From Synechococcus sp. WH 8101 (GTDB lineage Bacteria > Cyanobacteriota > Cyanobacteriia > PCC-6307 > Cyanobiaceae): DNA of 64,000 nt. Shown piece by piece: positions 54,559-62,939 of this stretch (position 1 is its first letter; each line of letters starts with the position of its first letter). A program made the translations under genes and the position numbers. Under the pieces are notes generated by a model. It was not told the DNA's origin. It ran no database searches and saw only the letters and a list, made by a program, of their open reading frames with translations. The stretch is taken from NCBI RefSeq assembly GCF_004209775.1, contig NZ_CP035914.1, positions 1,116,001 to 1,180,000 on the forward strand. Reading direction: 5' to 3'.

Positions 54559-54839
54559 TCACCACTCCGCTGCACCAGCAGAAACAGAAGCTGCGGATCA
54601 CCTACCGGGTGCTCTGGCCCAATGAAACCTCCCGGGTGTTCATCTCCGATGCCAGCCGAGCTGACGCCCAGCTGCAGGTGGAGCGCTGGCAGGCCTGGCG
54701 CTCGTTCACCCGCTCGCAGTGGTTCCCGGCACCGTTGACCGCCGATCAGATGCAAGAGCAGGTGGAAGCAGATCTACGCCGCTCCCATCCCCGCGCGCTC
54801 GATCTGGTGGTGGAGCGAATCGAGATGGTGCGCCGCTGA
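54555..54839 (+). CDS. Hypothetical protein
   Basis: 94 residues from a GTG overlapping the Nif11 gene: KLRITYRVLWPNETSRVFIS, then WQAWRSFTRSQWFPAPLTAD. Soluble, no recognised domain. It is likely co-translated with the Nif11 protein. Confidence 0.55.
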   Translation: MITTPLHQQKQKLRITYRVLWPNETSRVFISDASRADAQLQVERWQAWRSFTRSQWFPAPLTADQMQEQVEADLRRSHPRALDLVVERIEMVRR

Positions 54840-54953
54840 GGGCGCAACAAGGAGCGTGATCGCCAATCTCGTTTGGCACGGATGCCCTTGGCGCCACAGA
54901 TCAGTTGTTGCGCTGCCAGACTCATCGGTCTCATGCTGCTCCGGTTGCCAGCC

Positions 54954-55124
54954 ATGATCGTCAACATTGAATGGCAGGACCAGCACGGCCGCTGGCATCA
55001 CCTACAAAGCAAGCAGAACCAGACCGACGCCTATCGCGTCGCCATGCGCCGAGCTGAATCCACCGGCAAACGTCACCGCCTGGTGGATGGGGACGGTCGT
55101 TTGCTGGAGCTGCTCGCCGCCTGA
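54954..55124 (+). CDS. Small hypothetical protein
   Basis: 56 residues from the ATG at 54954: MIVNIEWQDQHGRWHHLQSK, then YRVAMRRAESTGKRHRLVDG. It has the look of a short beta-alpha protein; members with the xWxxVxxxxxxxDAxxxAxR layout are common in cyanobacterial islands. Function unknown. Longer upstream readings are unconserved. Confidence 0.55.
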   Translation: MIVNIEWQDQHGRWHHLQSKQNQTDAYRVAMRRAESTGKRHRLVDGDGRLLELLAA

Positions 55125-55141
55125 GCCTGCGTTGCAGCCCC

Positions 55142-55870
55142 TCAGCTGCTGTGGGCGGCTGCGGCAGCAGCGCGGGGTCCATGGGCGGGAAAGGTGATCA
55201 CAAACTCTCGACCGGCTTGCGCGCAGAGGGGCAGGCCAAACCGGCCACCACAGTTGATGCACTGGATCCGCTTGCGGCCGGAGGGAAGAGAGCGGCAGGC
55301 CGGACAAGCAACAAAGCGCACGCCCTCATGGCGGAATACAGCGGGAGCATCGGCTGGCACAACGCAGACCACTGGGATGCCCTGCCGAAGCAACGCCGCC
55401 GCCTTGGAGCGGGACTCGGTGGAGGCATTGATCACCATCCCCTTGGCGGCTGCCAGCCGGATGGTGGCCTGATTGGCCGGCTTCATTGGGAAGTGGGTGA
55501 ACGACCAGGCCGCCCGCAGATGACGGCAGGCCCGCGCCAGCTGGAGCAGCAGGGCTTGATCGATACGCAGCGGATCGACCGGATCAGGCCATTGATCACC
55601 GGCGACGCAATGACGGAAGAGCGTGCCTGCAGGAAGTTCCCGCATCTGAGCAATAAATTCCCCGGCCTGGACGCCGGTGGCGCCTGCGCTGAGCTGATCC
55701 CAGTGCCAGCGGGTGCGATACCCGGCTTCTGCATAGCAGCCCTGATTGCCAGCCAGGGGACAGGAGGAGGGACAGGTGAGCCGGCTGGTGCTGGAGACCG
55801 CGATCGGGCCGGTTTTGGCATTCCCGGAAGGAAAGGACAGCGCAGCGCGATGGGAGGGATGGACAGCCAC
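55142..55870 (-). CDS. Phage gp88-like / DUF7227-type protein
   Basis: This 242-residue protein from GTG 55870 has LSFPSGNAKTGPIAVSSTSR, TCPSSCPLAGNQGCYAEAGY, RHCVAGDQWPDPV, and a C-terminal Cys cluster (FVACPACRSLPSG, IQCINCGGRFGLPLC) that looks like a zinc ribbon. The N-terminal pattern matches proteins carried by phages and plasmids that I know as gp88-like. Function unknown. Confidence 0.65.
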   Translation of the reverse strand: MAVHPSHRAALSFPSGNAKTGPIAVSSTSRLTCPSSCPLAGNQGCYAEAGYRTRWHWDQLSAGATGVQAGEFIAQMRELPAGTLFRHCVAGDQWPDPVDPLRIDQALLLQLARACRHLRAAWSFTHFPMKPANQATIRLAAAKGMVINASTESRSKAAALLRQGIPVVCVVPADAPAVFRHEGVRFVACPACRSLPSGRKRIQCINCGGRFGLPLCAQAGREFVITFPAHGPRAAAAAAHSS

Positions 55871-56093
55871 GGGTGTGGAGACGCAGGACCCGCCCTGCCC
55901 GCGCGCCGCCCGGCAAGGGCCAGCCCCGTTGTCAGATTGAGGCGCAGCGCAGCGGCGCCCCGATCACCGCAGCGGCTGGCTCGTCTCACCCTTGCCCAGG
56001 CGCGCAGCATGGAGGGACCTGCGGACGACGCCATGACTTGGTGATCCAACGGATCACATCTGGCTACAACCAGGGAAAGCGTTGTGCATTGCT

Positions 56094-56702
56094 GTGGCTT
56101 TCTGGTGGGTGAACCACAAGCAGACCTACCAGCAGCAAACAAGTGGTGGCTATATCTGGTCCCCCAAGGCAAAGGCTGATGGCAGGAGGAATATCACCTA
56201 CGACAACCTCACGTTGTGCAGACAGGGAGATGTGGTGTTCAGTTATGCCCACGCCAAGATTCAACAGATTGGCTTGGTGGAAGCTGAGGCGGTATCTGCG
56301 CCAAAGCCGCCTGAATTTGGCAAGGCAGGAGACGCTTGGGGTGATGACGGCTGGTTGGTTCACATCAACTGGGGCATGCTGAGTCAACCGTTGGTAACGC
56401 TGAACTTTTTTGAGCTGCTGCAACCGCTTATGCCGGAGCGCCATAGCCCGATCAGCACCACCAGCGGGCGAGGTAACCAGGGGGTGTATTTGGCCGGGCT
56501 CAGTGAGCAACTCGGCAAGCTGTTGCTCAAGTTGATCGAGGACCATGCAGATTCGGCTGTCCAGGTGCTGCTGTTGACGCTCTCAGAAGAAGCCATTGAT
56601 GGCTTCATCGGCACTGGATGGGTTCAGTCCGATAAACATTGCGCAAGGCCTAGAGTCATCCCAGAGGCGCCACAACGCATACCGATACGTCCTGCAGTCT
56701 GA
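56094..56702 (+). pseudogene. N-terminal fragment of an McrA-like HNH endonuclease
   Basis: From GTG 56094 the sequence reads AFWWVNHKQTYQQQTSGGYI, WSPKAKADGRRNITYDNLTL and VVFSYAHAKIQQIGLVEAEA, the start of ScoMcrA-like modified-DNA endonucleases. About 170 residues are intact, then the reading ends in unrelated sequence (IDGFIGTGWVQSDKHCARPR) without the HNH domain. The junction at about 56600 is shared with an inverted DUF1643 fragment. It is likely inactive as a nuclease. Confidence 0.65.
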
Positions 56703-56750
56703 AAATATGGCATCGGATTTCACGGCTGCTCCTTTAAAACTTTTCCCCAT
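56583..56750 (-). pseudogene. N-terminal fragment of a DUF1643 protein
   Basis: 55 residues from the ATG at 56750, including TYRYALWRLWDDSRPCAMFI and GLNPSSADE, the diagnostic DUF1643 start. It then ends within five residues. The normal C-terminal part (more than 100 residues) is lost at the same joint as the HNH fragment. Confidence 0.75.
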
Positions 56751-56788
56751 CACCTTCGTTCGAACTAGCACAGTCACAACCACTTGCG

Positions 56789-56807
56789 CCCCCCCCCGGG
56801 GGGGGGG
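56789..56807. repeat. C9G10 homopolymer palindrome
   Basis: Nine C are followed directly by ten G, between the DUF1643 start and the zinc operon. It could form a hairpin or G-rich structure, and is also a place where length errors in sequencing are common. Confidence 0.85.
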
Positions 56808-56847
56808 CACCAGCCGGCGTAATGGCGGCAGGGGTCGACAGAAGCCC

Positions 56848-56872
56848 TTGACAACGTAGAATGATTCTCGTT
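56848..56872 (+). promoter_or_regulatory. Putative promoter with Zur-like box for znuC
   Basis: A TTGACA -35 hexamer (56848-56853) is followed by the palindrome GAATGATTC (56859-56867), extended as TAGAATGATTCTC. The spacing would let a repressor block RNA polymerase. It resembles a weak Fur/Zur-family site. Confidence 0.5.
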
Positions 56873-56939
56873 TGAGCACCTGATTGCTCTTCGCCTCGCT
56901 GCTTGCGTTGATCGTCGATCCAACAATGCCTGATTCGTT

Positions 56940-57650
56940 GTGATGAAGCGTTCGACCCTTGTGGCCGATGGTGTGGAGGTTCGCCATGGATCCCATACCG
57001 TCTTGGCGAACATTTCTCTCAGGCTTGAACCCGGGACCCTCACCGCTCTGGTTGGTCCCAACGGGGCTGGCAAATCCACCCTGATGCAGGTGCTTCAGGG
57101 GCAACGACAGCCGACGTCGGGATCTGTGACGCTTTCCGGTGCACCGATCGGTCGCTGCCGTGACCAGGTGGCGCTGATGCCCCAGCGGGGCCGAATTGCT
57201 TGGTCATTCCCGATCACCGTGCGAGACCTTGTCGCGCTGGCCTCAACCCACAGGTCAGCTCGAAGGCGCGGCTGTTGTGAGGTGGAGGCAGCACTGCAAC
57301 GCGTGGGCATGGCGGCAATGGCATCGCGGCGCCTGGACTCGCTCTCCGGTGGTCAGCAACAACGTGCTCTGCTGGCAAGAGCGCTGGCGCAATCCACCAG
57401 GGTGCTCCTGCTCGATGAGCCCTGCGCTGCGATTGATCCACCTTCACGCGAGCAGTTGCTGCGTTTGATGCAACAACTGGCTGGCTCAGGCCAGACGTTG
57501 TTGGTGAGTGGTCACGACTGGGGGTCAGCGCTCCATCACTACGACCGAGTGATTGTGCTAGACGGTCGGATCGTCGCCGATGGTCCACCGGCTGTTATCC
57601 AGCAAAGCCTCGGTGATCGCTTGGCTGGAGGATGGGAGTGCCGTGGATGA
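56940..57650 (+). CDS. znuC: Zinc/manganese ABC transporter ATPase
   Basis: The 236-residue ATPase of the metal-uptake ABC family has Walker A LVGPNGAGKSTLMQVLQG, Q-loop LMPQRGRIAWSFPIT, signature SLSGGQQQRALLARAL, Walker B RVLLLDEPCAAID and switch His in VSGHDWGSAL. It energises import of Zn2+ (or Mn2+). It overlaps the permease gene by eight bases. Zinc is favoured by the Zur-like boxes and by the binding protein downstream. Confidence 0.88.
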   Translation: MMKRSTLVADGVEVRHGSHTVLANISLRLEPGTLTALVGPNGAGKSTLMQVLQGQRQPTSGSVTLSGAPIGRCRDQVALMPQRGRIAWSFPITVRDLVALASTHRSARRRGCCEVEAALQRVGMAAMASRRLDSLSGGQQQRALLARALAQSTRVLLLDEPCAAIDPPSREQLLRLMQQLAGSGQTLLVSGHDWGSALHHYDRVIVLDGRIVADGPPAVIQQSLGDRLAGGWECRG

Positions 57651-58434
57651 GATCAGCCTCTGGATCCTGCCATTACTGATGGCAGCGCTGGTGGGACTGC
57701 TCTGCCCAATCACTGGCACATTGCTGGTGACACAGCGAAGGGTCTTGCAGGCCAATCTGATCTCCCACGCGGTGTTGCCCGGCCTGGTGGTGGCCGTGGC
57801 CTGCGGGGTCGATCCAGCCATTGGAGGCGTGATCAGTGGCCTCCTGGGTGCCTGGCTGGCAGAGCGCCTGCAGTTACAAGAGGGCGCCAGTCAGGATGCT
57901 GTGATCAACACGGTGCTGGCAGGTTTTCTTGGGCTTGGTGTTCTTCTGGTCCCCTTATTACAGCTCCGACTTGATCTGGAAGCGCTGCTTTTCGGTGACC
58001 TGTTGATTGTGACCGGATCAGATGTCGTGCGCGTCGCTCTCGCCGGCCTTGCCTTGATGACTCTGCTGCTCTCGCGTTACTCACAGCTTGTCTATCTCGG
58101 CGTCGATGCCGATGGAGCTGCAGCGGCGGGTCTACCCGTGCGAGGTCTGCGTCTGTCTCTGGCTCTGGTCACAGCCATGGTGATCGTGAGCGCCATGGCG
58201 GCCGTTGGCGTGATTCTGGTGATCGGCCTGCTCTGCGCCCCGGTGTTGCCTGGGTTGAACACGGCGTTGAGTCTTCGTGTGGCCATGGCACGTGCCGCTG
58301 GGGTGGGGCTGGGGATGAGCGGCGGCGGCTTTCTGCTGGCCCTGCCATTGAATCTGCCACCAGGCCCCCTGATCGGGGTGCTCTGCCTCTTGATGCTGCT
58401 TCTGCCTGGGGGGCGTGGCGCCGAAAAGCGTTGA
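57643..58434 (+). CDS. znuB: Zinc/manganese ABC transporter permease
   Basis: The 263-residue ABC-3 family permease from GTG 57643 has about eight membrane segments, including WILPLLMAALVGLLCPITGT, QANLISHAVLPGLVVAVACG and GVILVIGLLCAPVLPG. The GTG overlaps the znuC stop. Longer readings from 57580 lie inside znuC. It works with ZnuC and ZnuA. Confidence 0.88.
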   Translation: MDEISLWILPLLMAALVGLLCPITGTLLVTQRRVLQANLISHAVLPGLVVAVACGVDPAIGGVISGLLGAWLAERLQLQEGASQDAVINTVLAGFLGLGVLLVPLLQLRLDLEALLFGDLLIVTGSDVVRVALAGLALMTLLLSRYSQLVYLGVDADGAAAAGLPVRGLRLSLALVTAMVIVSAMAAVGVILVIGLLCAPVLPGLNTALSLRVAMARAAGVGLGMSGGGFLLALPLNLPPGPLIGVLCLLMLLLPGGRGAEKR

Positions 58435-58451
58435 GCCATGCAAGCTGGCTC

Positions 58452-58464
58452 GATAATCATTATC
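58452..58464. promoter_or_regulatory. Zur box upstream of znuA
   Basis: GATAATCATTATC is a perfect 13-base palindrome that matches the cyanobacterial Zur/Fur operator TGATAATxATTATCA type. It lies 38 bases before znuA, so znuA and the downstream gene should be repressed when zinc is plentiful. Confidence 0.8.
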
Positions 58465-58489
58465 ATTCCGTGCAGTTGGTCGTCTTGGT

Positions 58490-59383
58490 ATGCCGCTGCC
58501 AATGTCGCTGTCTCTGGCAGCTCTGTTGCTGGCTTCGTCTCCTGCCAAGCCAGCCATCGTTGCTGCCGATGGCGTGCTGTGTGATCTCACCCGAACCCTG
58601 GTTCGCGATCAGGCGAGCGTGTTGTGCCTGATCCCCGCAGGCGCTGATCCCCACACGCTGGCCTTACGTCCTGCCGATCGCAGGAATCTCAACAAGGCCA
58701 AACTGATCCTGATCAACGGTTACAACCTCACACCGGCTCTCAACAACGCGTCCGGTGGCGGACCTGTTGTGCGTGTCGCTGAAAAGGCCGTCCCCAACAG
58801 TGCCAACAACGATCCACATGTCTGGCATGACCCGGCGAACACAACCGCGATGGTGAGCACGGTCGCCTCCCAGTTAGAGCCATTGATGTCTGCTGGGGGC
58901 GATAGGCGCATTCAGCAGCGACGAGCGGCGATGACGTCCGTGCTGCAAGCCCTGGGCACCTGGACAACACAACAGATTCAGACAGTCCCTGAGAAACAAC
59001 GGGTTCTGGTGACAGGTCACCGTGCCTTCTCCGCCTTTGCCAAGCGCTATGGCATTCGCGAGCTTCCCGTGATTGATGATTTCACGACAGGCGGTCGTTT
59101 GCGGCCAGCCAGTCTCTCCACGATCAGCAAAGCGATCCAATCCTCTGGAACGCGAGCCATCTTCCCTGAATCGCTGCCAGCATCGAAAACGATGCGACGC
59201 ATCAGCCGGGCCAGTGGAATCCCCATCGCCAAACAAGCACTCGTGGCTGATGGTTTGGCACCAGGGAAAAGCCTGATTCAGACCGCCACCGCAAATGTAT
59301 GCACATTTGTCGATGCGCAGGGAGGCCGCTGCGACACCAAGGCCGCGTCTCAGCTGCAGCAACGTTGGGCTGCCATTTTCTGA
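58490..59383 (+). CDS. znuA: Zinc ABC transporter substrate-binding protein
   Basis: The 297-residue protein has a signal peptide (MSLSLAALLLASSPAKPA) and a cluster-9 metal-binding domain: LIPAGADPHTLALRPADRRN, DPHVWHDPANTTAMVSTVAS, LVTGHRAFSAFAKRYG and a late TFVDAQGG. The His in DPHT, HVWH and GHRAF are the usual zinc ligands. The His-rich loop common in ZnuA is absent, which may be offset by the His-rich protein encoded next. Confidence 0.88.
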   Translation: MPLPMSLSLAALLLASSPAKPAIVAADGVLCDLTRTLVRDQASVLCLIPAGADPHTLALRPADRRNLNKAKLILINGYNLTPALNNASGGGPVVRVAEKAVPNSANNDPHVWHDPANTTAMVSTVASQLEPLMSAGGDRRIQQRRAAMTSVLQALGTWTTQQIQTVPEKQRVLVTGHRAFSAFAKRYGIRELPVIDDFTTGGRLRPASLSTISKAIQSSGTRAIFPESLPASKTMRRISRASGIPIAKQALVADGLAPGKSLIQTATANVCTFVDAQGGRCDTKAASQLQQRWAAIF

Positions 59384-59419
59384 GTGATGTCGACCAGTGT
59401 TCTGTTCTCTTCCTTTGTG

Positions 59420-60544
59420 ATGAAATTCATGTTTTCCCCAAAACGAAATCTGCTCGTCGCTCTCATACCCCTCAGCCTATGCCTGGCTGGCGACTTGTTC
59501 AACCGTGATGCCAGGGCACACGGTGCTGGCGGTGGTGAGGCTCCATTGCCCGCGGGACAATTTCGTGCCTTGCCCGTTATCACCATTGAGGGCCATGGCG
59601 GTTTTGAAAACAATTTGGAAGGGCGCCCGCAGCACTACGCGATTGATGGCATGTTCGGTGTTGTTTTGGAGTGGGGACTACCAAACAACGGAAGCTTTAC
59701 CCTTGAAGCGCAACTCGGACCTGCGTTGGTATGGGGTGAAGCAGAACATTTTTACGGACGAGTGCATGTCGAATCCGATCATGATGATCACAATGAGCAT
59801 GCGTCAGAACATGAGCATGACGACCATGGAGACCATGCGTCAGAGCATGAGCATGATCATGACGACCACGAAGACCATGCGTCAGAACATGAGGATGACC
59901 ATGGGCATGACGACCATGCGTCAGAGCATGGGGATGAGCATGACGACCATGACAATCATGCCGAACACACTCATGCGCATGGATCAGGCGCACCTTTCCG
60001 GCGCACAGACATCAAGGGATTCCTGCAAGCGCGTTATCAGCCCAATGATCGCCTGGCGTTGTCTGTGGCCTGGGAGCCTTACTACGTCACAGGTGATGAA
60101 GGAGAGGATTTTGGCATTGGCCTGAAGAATGAACTTGGCGCTGAAGTGGTCTATGCCTTCGGCGATGGTGATGTGAACTTTGCTCTAGGCGATGGCCTCG
60201 AGTCAGTCATTGACGGTGTGTTTGTTTCAGTCGAGAACAGAAGCGGCTGGGAATCCGATGGCACCTTTATTGGCAATTACACCGATCCATGGCTTGGCTT
60301 GGGGTTTAATATTGACCTCCTCAATGTCACCCTCTCGGGTGGACCGCGCTTTTACACGCCGGGAAGTTATTCCGGCTTGCCACAGCGTACCGACTGGGGC
60401 GGAGAGATCGAACTGGAATATCCCATTGCAGAGAATGTCGTGCTGTTTGCCCACTGGGAACCCGTTTACAGCACGGAAGGAGGCTCGGGCTGGGGTGTTG
60501 GCTGGCAGCACCATGTTGGAACAGGGCTCAGCTTGTTGTTCTAA
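59420..60544 (+). CDS. Outer-membrane barrel with long His/Asp-rich metal-binding tract
   Basis: From the ATG at 59420 this is a 374-residue protein with a signal peptide (NLLVALIPLSLCLAG). The mature N-terminus starts HGAGGGEAPLP. About residues 120-195 form a tract of repeats like DDHASEHEHDDHGD, coded by tandem near-30-base units, with dozens of His, Asp and Glu. Flanking parts have alternating beta-strand character ending in Phe, like an outer-membrane barrel (VGWQHHVGTGLSLLF). It follows znuA by about 37 bases, so it is likely part of the Zur regulon. It may gather zinc at the cell surface. GTG 59384 and ATG 59387 are alternative starts. Confidence 0.75.
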   Translation: MKFMFSPKRNLLVALIPLSLCLAGDLFNRDARAHGAGGGEAPLPAGQFRALPVITIEGHGGFENNLEGRPQHYAIDGMFGVVLEWGLPNNGSFTLEAQLGPALVWGEAEHFYGRVHVESDHDDHNEHASEHEHDDHGDHASEHEHDHDDHEDHASEHEDDHGHDDHASEHGDEHDDHDNHAEHTHAHGSGAPFRRTDIKGFLQARYQPNDRLALSVAWEPYYVTGDEGEDFGIGLKNELGAEVVYAFGDGDVNFALGDGLESVIDGVFVSVENRSGWESDGTFIGNYTDPWLGLGFNIDLLNVTLSGGPRFYTPGSYSGLPQRTDWGGEIELEYPIAENVVLFAHWEPVYSTEGGSGWGVGWQHHVGTGLSLLF

Positions 60545-60743
60545 GGAAAGCTTGATTCAGGTCGCTGTGCCATTGGTTGCCCGGCCCTGTCACTTTCTGG
60601 CTGGGCCCAGCCGAATGATCACGCCAGGGTGGTGCAAGATATGCCAATCGCTCTCATGCTCCGCCTCCACGGGACCCGCGACAGCCTGCTGGTTGCACTG
60701 ACAGCCCACTGGGCCGATCAGCAGCTGCAGCTGCCGTCAGGAA
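60545..60743. other. Intergenic or decayed sequence
   Basis: I see no intact gene. The sequence may be remnant coding DNA, as the following segment is. Confidence 0.3.
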
Positions 60744-60964
60744 TCAAGCCCACTGCCGCTCGATCAACTGCTTCTTGCTACGGACCTTGGGATTCACCGG
60801 CGGCATCCCCGCAAACTTCGGCGGGATCTCGATCATTGCCTTGTTGATCAGTCCGCCACCGGGTTCGGGTCACTGGCGTAGGCCTCCAGGCCAAGTCGTT
60901 GTGCCTAAAGAGGGATCGCGACCTCGATCAGCTTCTTGCGGCTTTTGACGGGGTGGTCGCTCAT
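60744..60964 (-). pseudogene. Fragments of a DUF1156 DNA methylase
   Basis: MSDHPVKSRKKLIEVAIPL (60905-60964) is the start of DUF1156 adenine-specific methylases, then a stop. Further pieces of the same family appear in other frames: GLEAYASDPNPVAD and LINKAMIEIPPKFAGMPPVN, ending IERQWA at 60744. The catalytic domain and most of the protein are deleted. Intact homologues belong to a defence system. Confidence 0.65.
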
Positions 60965-61111
60965 GGGATGGTCCAGGGATTGATCAGCTACCAGTGCATC
61001 CGTCGCTGCGCCCTCGGGATTGAGGTTGTTGGCCCAGGCCAGAACCCATTGATCCGGCTGCGGGCGCATCAGCTCAGAGATCACGTTGGTGTCGAGAACG
61101 ACCACCGTCAT
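60965..61111 (-). pseudogene. N-terminal fragment of a FitB/VapC-type PIN toxin
   Basis: From the ATG at 61111: TVVVLDTNVISELMRPQPDQ, then WVLAWANNLNPEG, after which PIN sequence stops and runs into the DUF1156 start. The first catalytic Asp is present, but the rest of the active site is lost. Confidence 0.7.
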
Positions 61112-61122
61112 CGTGTTTGCCG

Positions 61123-61578
61123 TCAGCGTGGCTCGCACTCAGCTGCTGCCGGGCTTGAGCTGCGTTCCGGCATATCGAGCTCCATACCACCCAGTTCAGC
61201 GAAATGGGCCTGGATGCAGCTGCCCAGGCTCTCCACCTGAACCTCAGCCTGGCTGGATTCAATCGCTGTTCGCAGGATCGTGCGCGATTCCTCTTCCATG
61301 GATCGGCCATGGCGGGCGGCCTGCAATGCCAGCAGTGCAGTTAACGCTATCGACTCCCGAAAGTAATCGGCATAGGCGAACCGGCGCACCAACATCCGAT
61401 CGACCGCTGCATCGATCGCGGCGGCAAAGGCTTGCCCCAGAGCTTGGTCGCGTTGGCCGTACCAGCGCTTAGTTTCGAGCAAGTCGTCCAGCGCCGTCCA
61501 CAACTCCGCATCCATGGGCAGGGCGTCGCTGCGGGTGTCCAGACGGGCCCGGACGATTTCTCCACGATCTGGAGACAT
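61123..61578 (-). pseudogene. Frame with a FitA-like antitoxin C-terminus
   Basis: The C-terminal part contains LQAARHGRSMEEESRTILRT, the FitA/VapB-like ribbon-helix-helix core, but the usual FitA N-terminus (xVTIRNL) is replaced by unrelated sequence (LLETKRWYGQRDQALGQAFA). It lies 12 bases before the PIN toxin fragment, the normal FitA-FitB order. It looks like a broken or rearranged antitoxin. Confidence 0.55.
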
Positions 61579-61850
61579 TCCTCGATTTCGGCGGGATCGG
61601 TGCTGGCGCAGTAGCGGCCGAGCTGGGCGGCCTGATTCAGTCGGCGGTCGTAGCAGGCGAAGAGAACAGTCTGTTCAGCGTTGACGTGGAGTTCATGGGC
61701 CGCCGCAAGCTGCACACTGTCGTATCCCCGAAGGGCAAGGACGTTGGCAAAGCGCCCAGCAGTTTCCATTACTGGCTGAGTGACCTCAACAAGGGTAAAG
61801 GTCTTCCAGGATTGGATCAGGTGCTGCCGGGCCTGTTCGAGATCTTCGTT
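61551..61850 (-). pseudogene. C-terminal fragment of a PIN-domain toxin
   Basis: NEDLEQARQHLIQSWKTFTL, then VMETAGRFANVLALRGYDSV and LFACYDRRLNQAAQLGRYCA is a PIN toxin C-terminal half (acidic residues in GYDSVQLAA and CYDRRLN). The N-terminal half is absent here, and the frame then fails. Confidence 0.65.
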
Positions 61851-61960
61851 GCTGATGCTGTGCGCCGGCCCTGGTGGCGAAGCCCTCCCTTCACTGTCTG
61901 CCTGGCTGCTGGCTGCACTTAAGCAGAAGCCCCAGACTGGAAAGACTCCGCTCAACGCCG

Positions 61961-62100
61961 ATGAGCACTGCCACAGCCCAACCACTCACGGCGATCCTTC
62001 ACCGAGAAGAGGAGGTGTACGTGGCCGAGTGCCCGGAAGTGGGCACCGTGAGCCAAGGCGACACCGTGGAAGAAGTGCTGCCGTTGGTGATGCTGCCGCT
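61961..62100 (+). pseudogene. N-terminal fragment of a HicB antitoxin
   Basis: From the ATG at 61961: TAQPLTAILHREEEVYVAEC, then PEVGTVSQGDTVEE. This is the HicB partial RNase-H-fold start. After it, the reading frame gives unrelated sequence. No HicA gene is seen. Confidence 0.7.
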
Positions 62101-62323
62101 CTTTGCGGGCCACGCATTGACCCGTTGGGCCCTCCAAGGGTCATACGAGTGGTCATACCAATGGACAGTGCCCAGGAGGCGCGCGCCATTCATCGGTTTG
62201 AGTTCAGGCGCAGACGAAGACAGGACTTGCTGCGGTCGCTGGAAGAGCCCCATCCCGACAGCATCACCATCGGCACCCCAGCACTGGGGGCGCTGTACCC
62301 AATGCTTGAAACCGGCAGCAGAT

Positions 62324-62765
62324 TCAAGCCCCAGCCGCTTCAGGTGCCTCCGAGCAAACCAGATCGGCAGATTTGCAGGCATCACTGAGGACCTGCAGCA
62401 GCACTCGAGGTGACTCCTTGAGCAGCTCCACCCAGTGGCTCAGATAGGCGGCGTGATGCCTTGGCCTCAGCGAAGCCGCACCAGTAGGGCAGGGCTGAGC
62501 CTCGCAGGTGCAGGCCCAGGGTGAGCAGTGCTGGATTGGCGCCGCGGTAGCGGCGGCCTCAGAGCAGATTCACGTGGTGCCCCCCCGAGGCGGCATCCCA
62601 CTCGCGCCGCCAGGGGTTGGTGCCGGCCTCCAGCAAGGCGACCATGGAGGCCACCAGCTTCTCCTCAGGTGAGACCTTGGAGGCAGCACTCGCTCTGGAG
62701 GATCGAGGGGATCGGGAAGGGGAAGCAACAGCCACGGGGGAATAAGCGCAGGACCGCAAGCGCAA
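62324..62765 (-). pseudogene. ardC: Broken antirestriction protein gene (ArdC family)
   Basis: Reading right to left, KVSPEEKLVASMVALLEAGT and NPWRREWDAASGGHHVNLL give the ArdC N-terminal domain start. An in-frame TGA follows, then GRRYRGANPALLTLGLHLRG and SALPYWCGFAEAKA. After a deletion a third piece, HHAAYLSHWVELLKESPRVL and LQVLSDACKSADLVCSEAPE, is the ArdC C-terminal end (stop at 62324). The metallopeptidase core is lost. Intact ArdC helps plasmids or phages evade restriction. Confidence 0.75.
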
Positions 62766-62939
62766 GCCCGGCCGCGCACGCTGAGGATTCCTGCGCGACG
62801 ACTTTTGGGGTCTTCAGGGAGAAACTGATCCCCCGGCAGGTCAGTGCTCGTCGTATTTCTGAGCCATAGGCTGCTGGGCACAGCAGACAAGAGCCTCTAG
62901 CACCATGGTGTCCAGAACCGCTGAGGGAGGAGTGCTGCT

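Noticed and set aside
60192-60701. Open frames overlapping the end of the His-rich barrel gene.
   Set aside because: They lie in other frames of the barrel gene and show no protein-like pattern.
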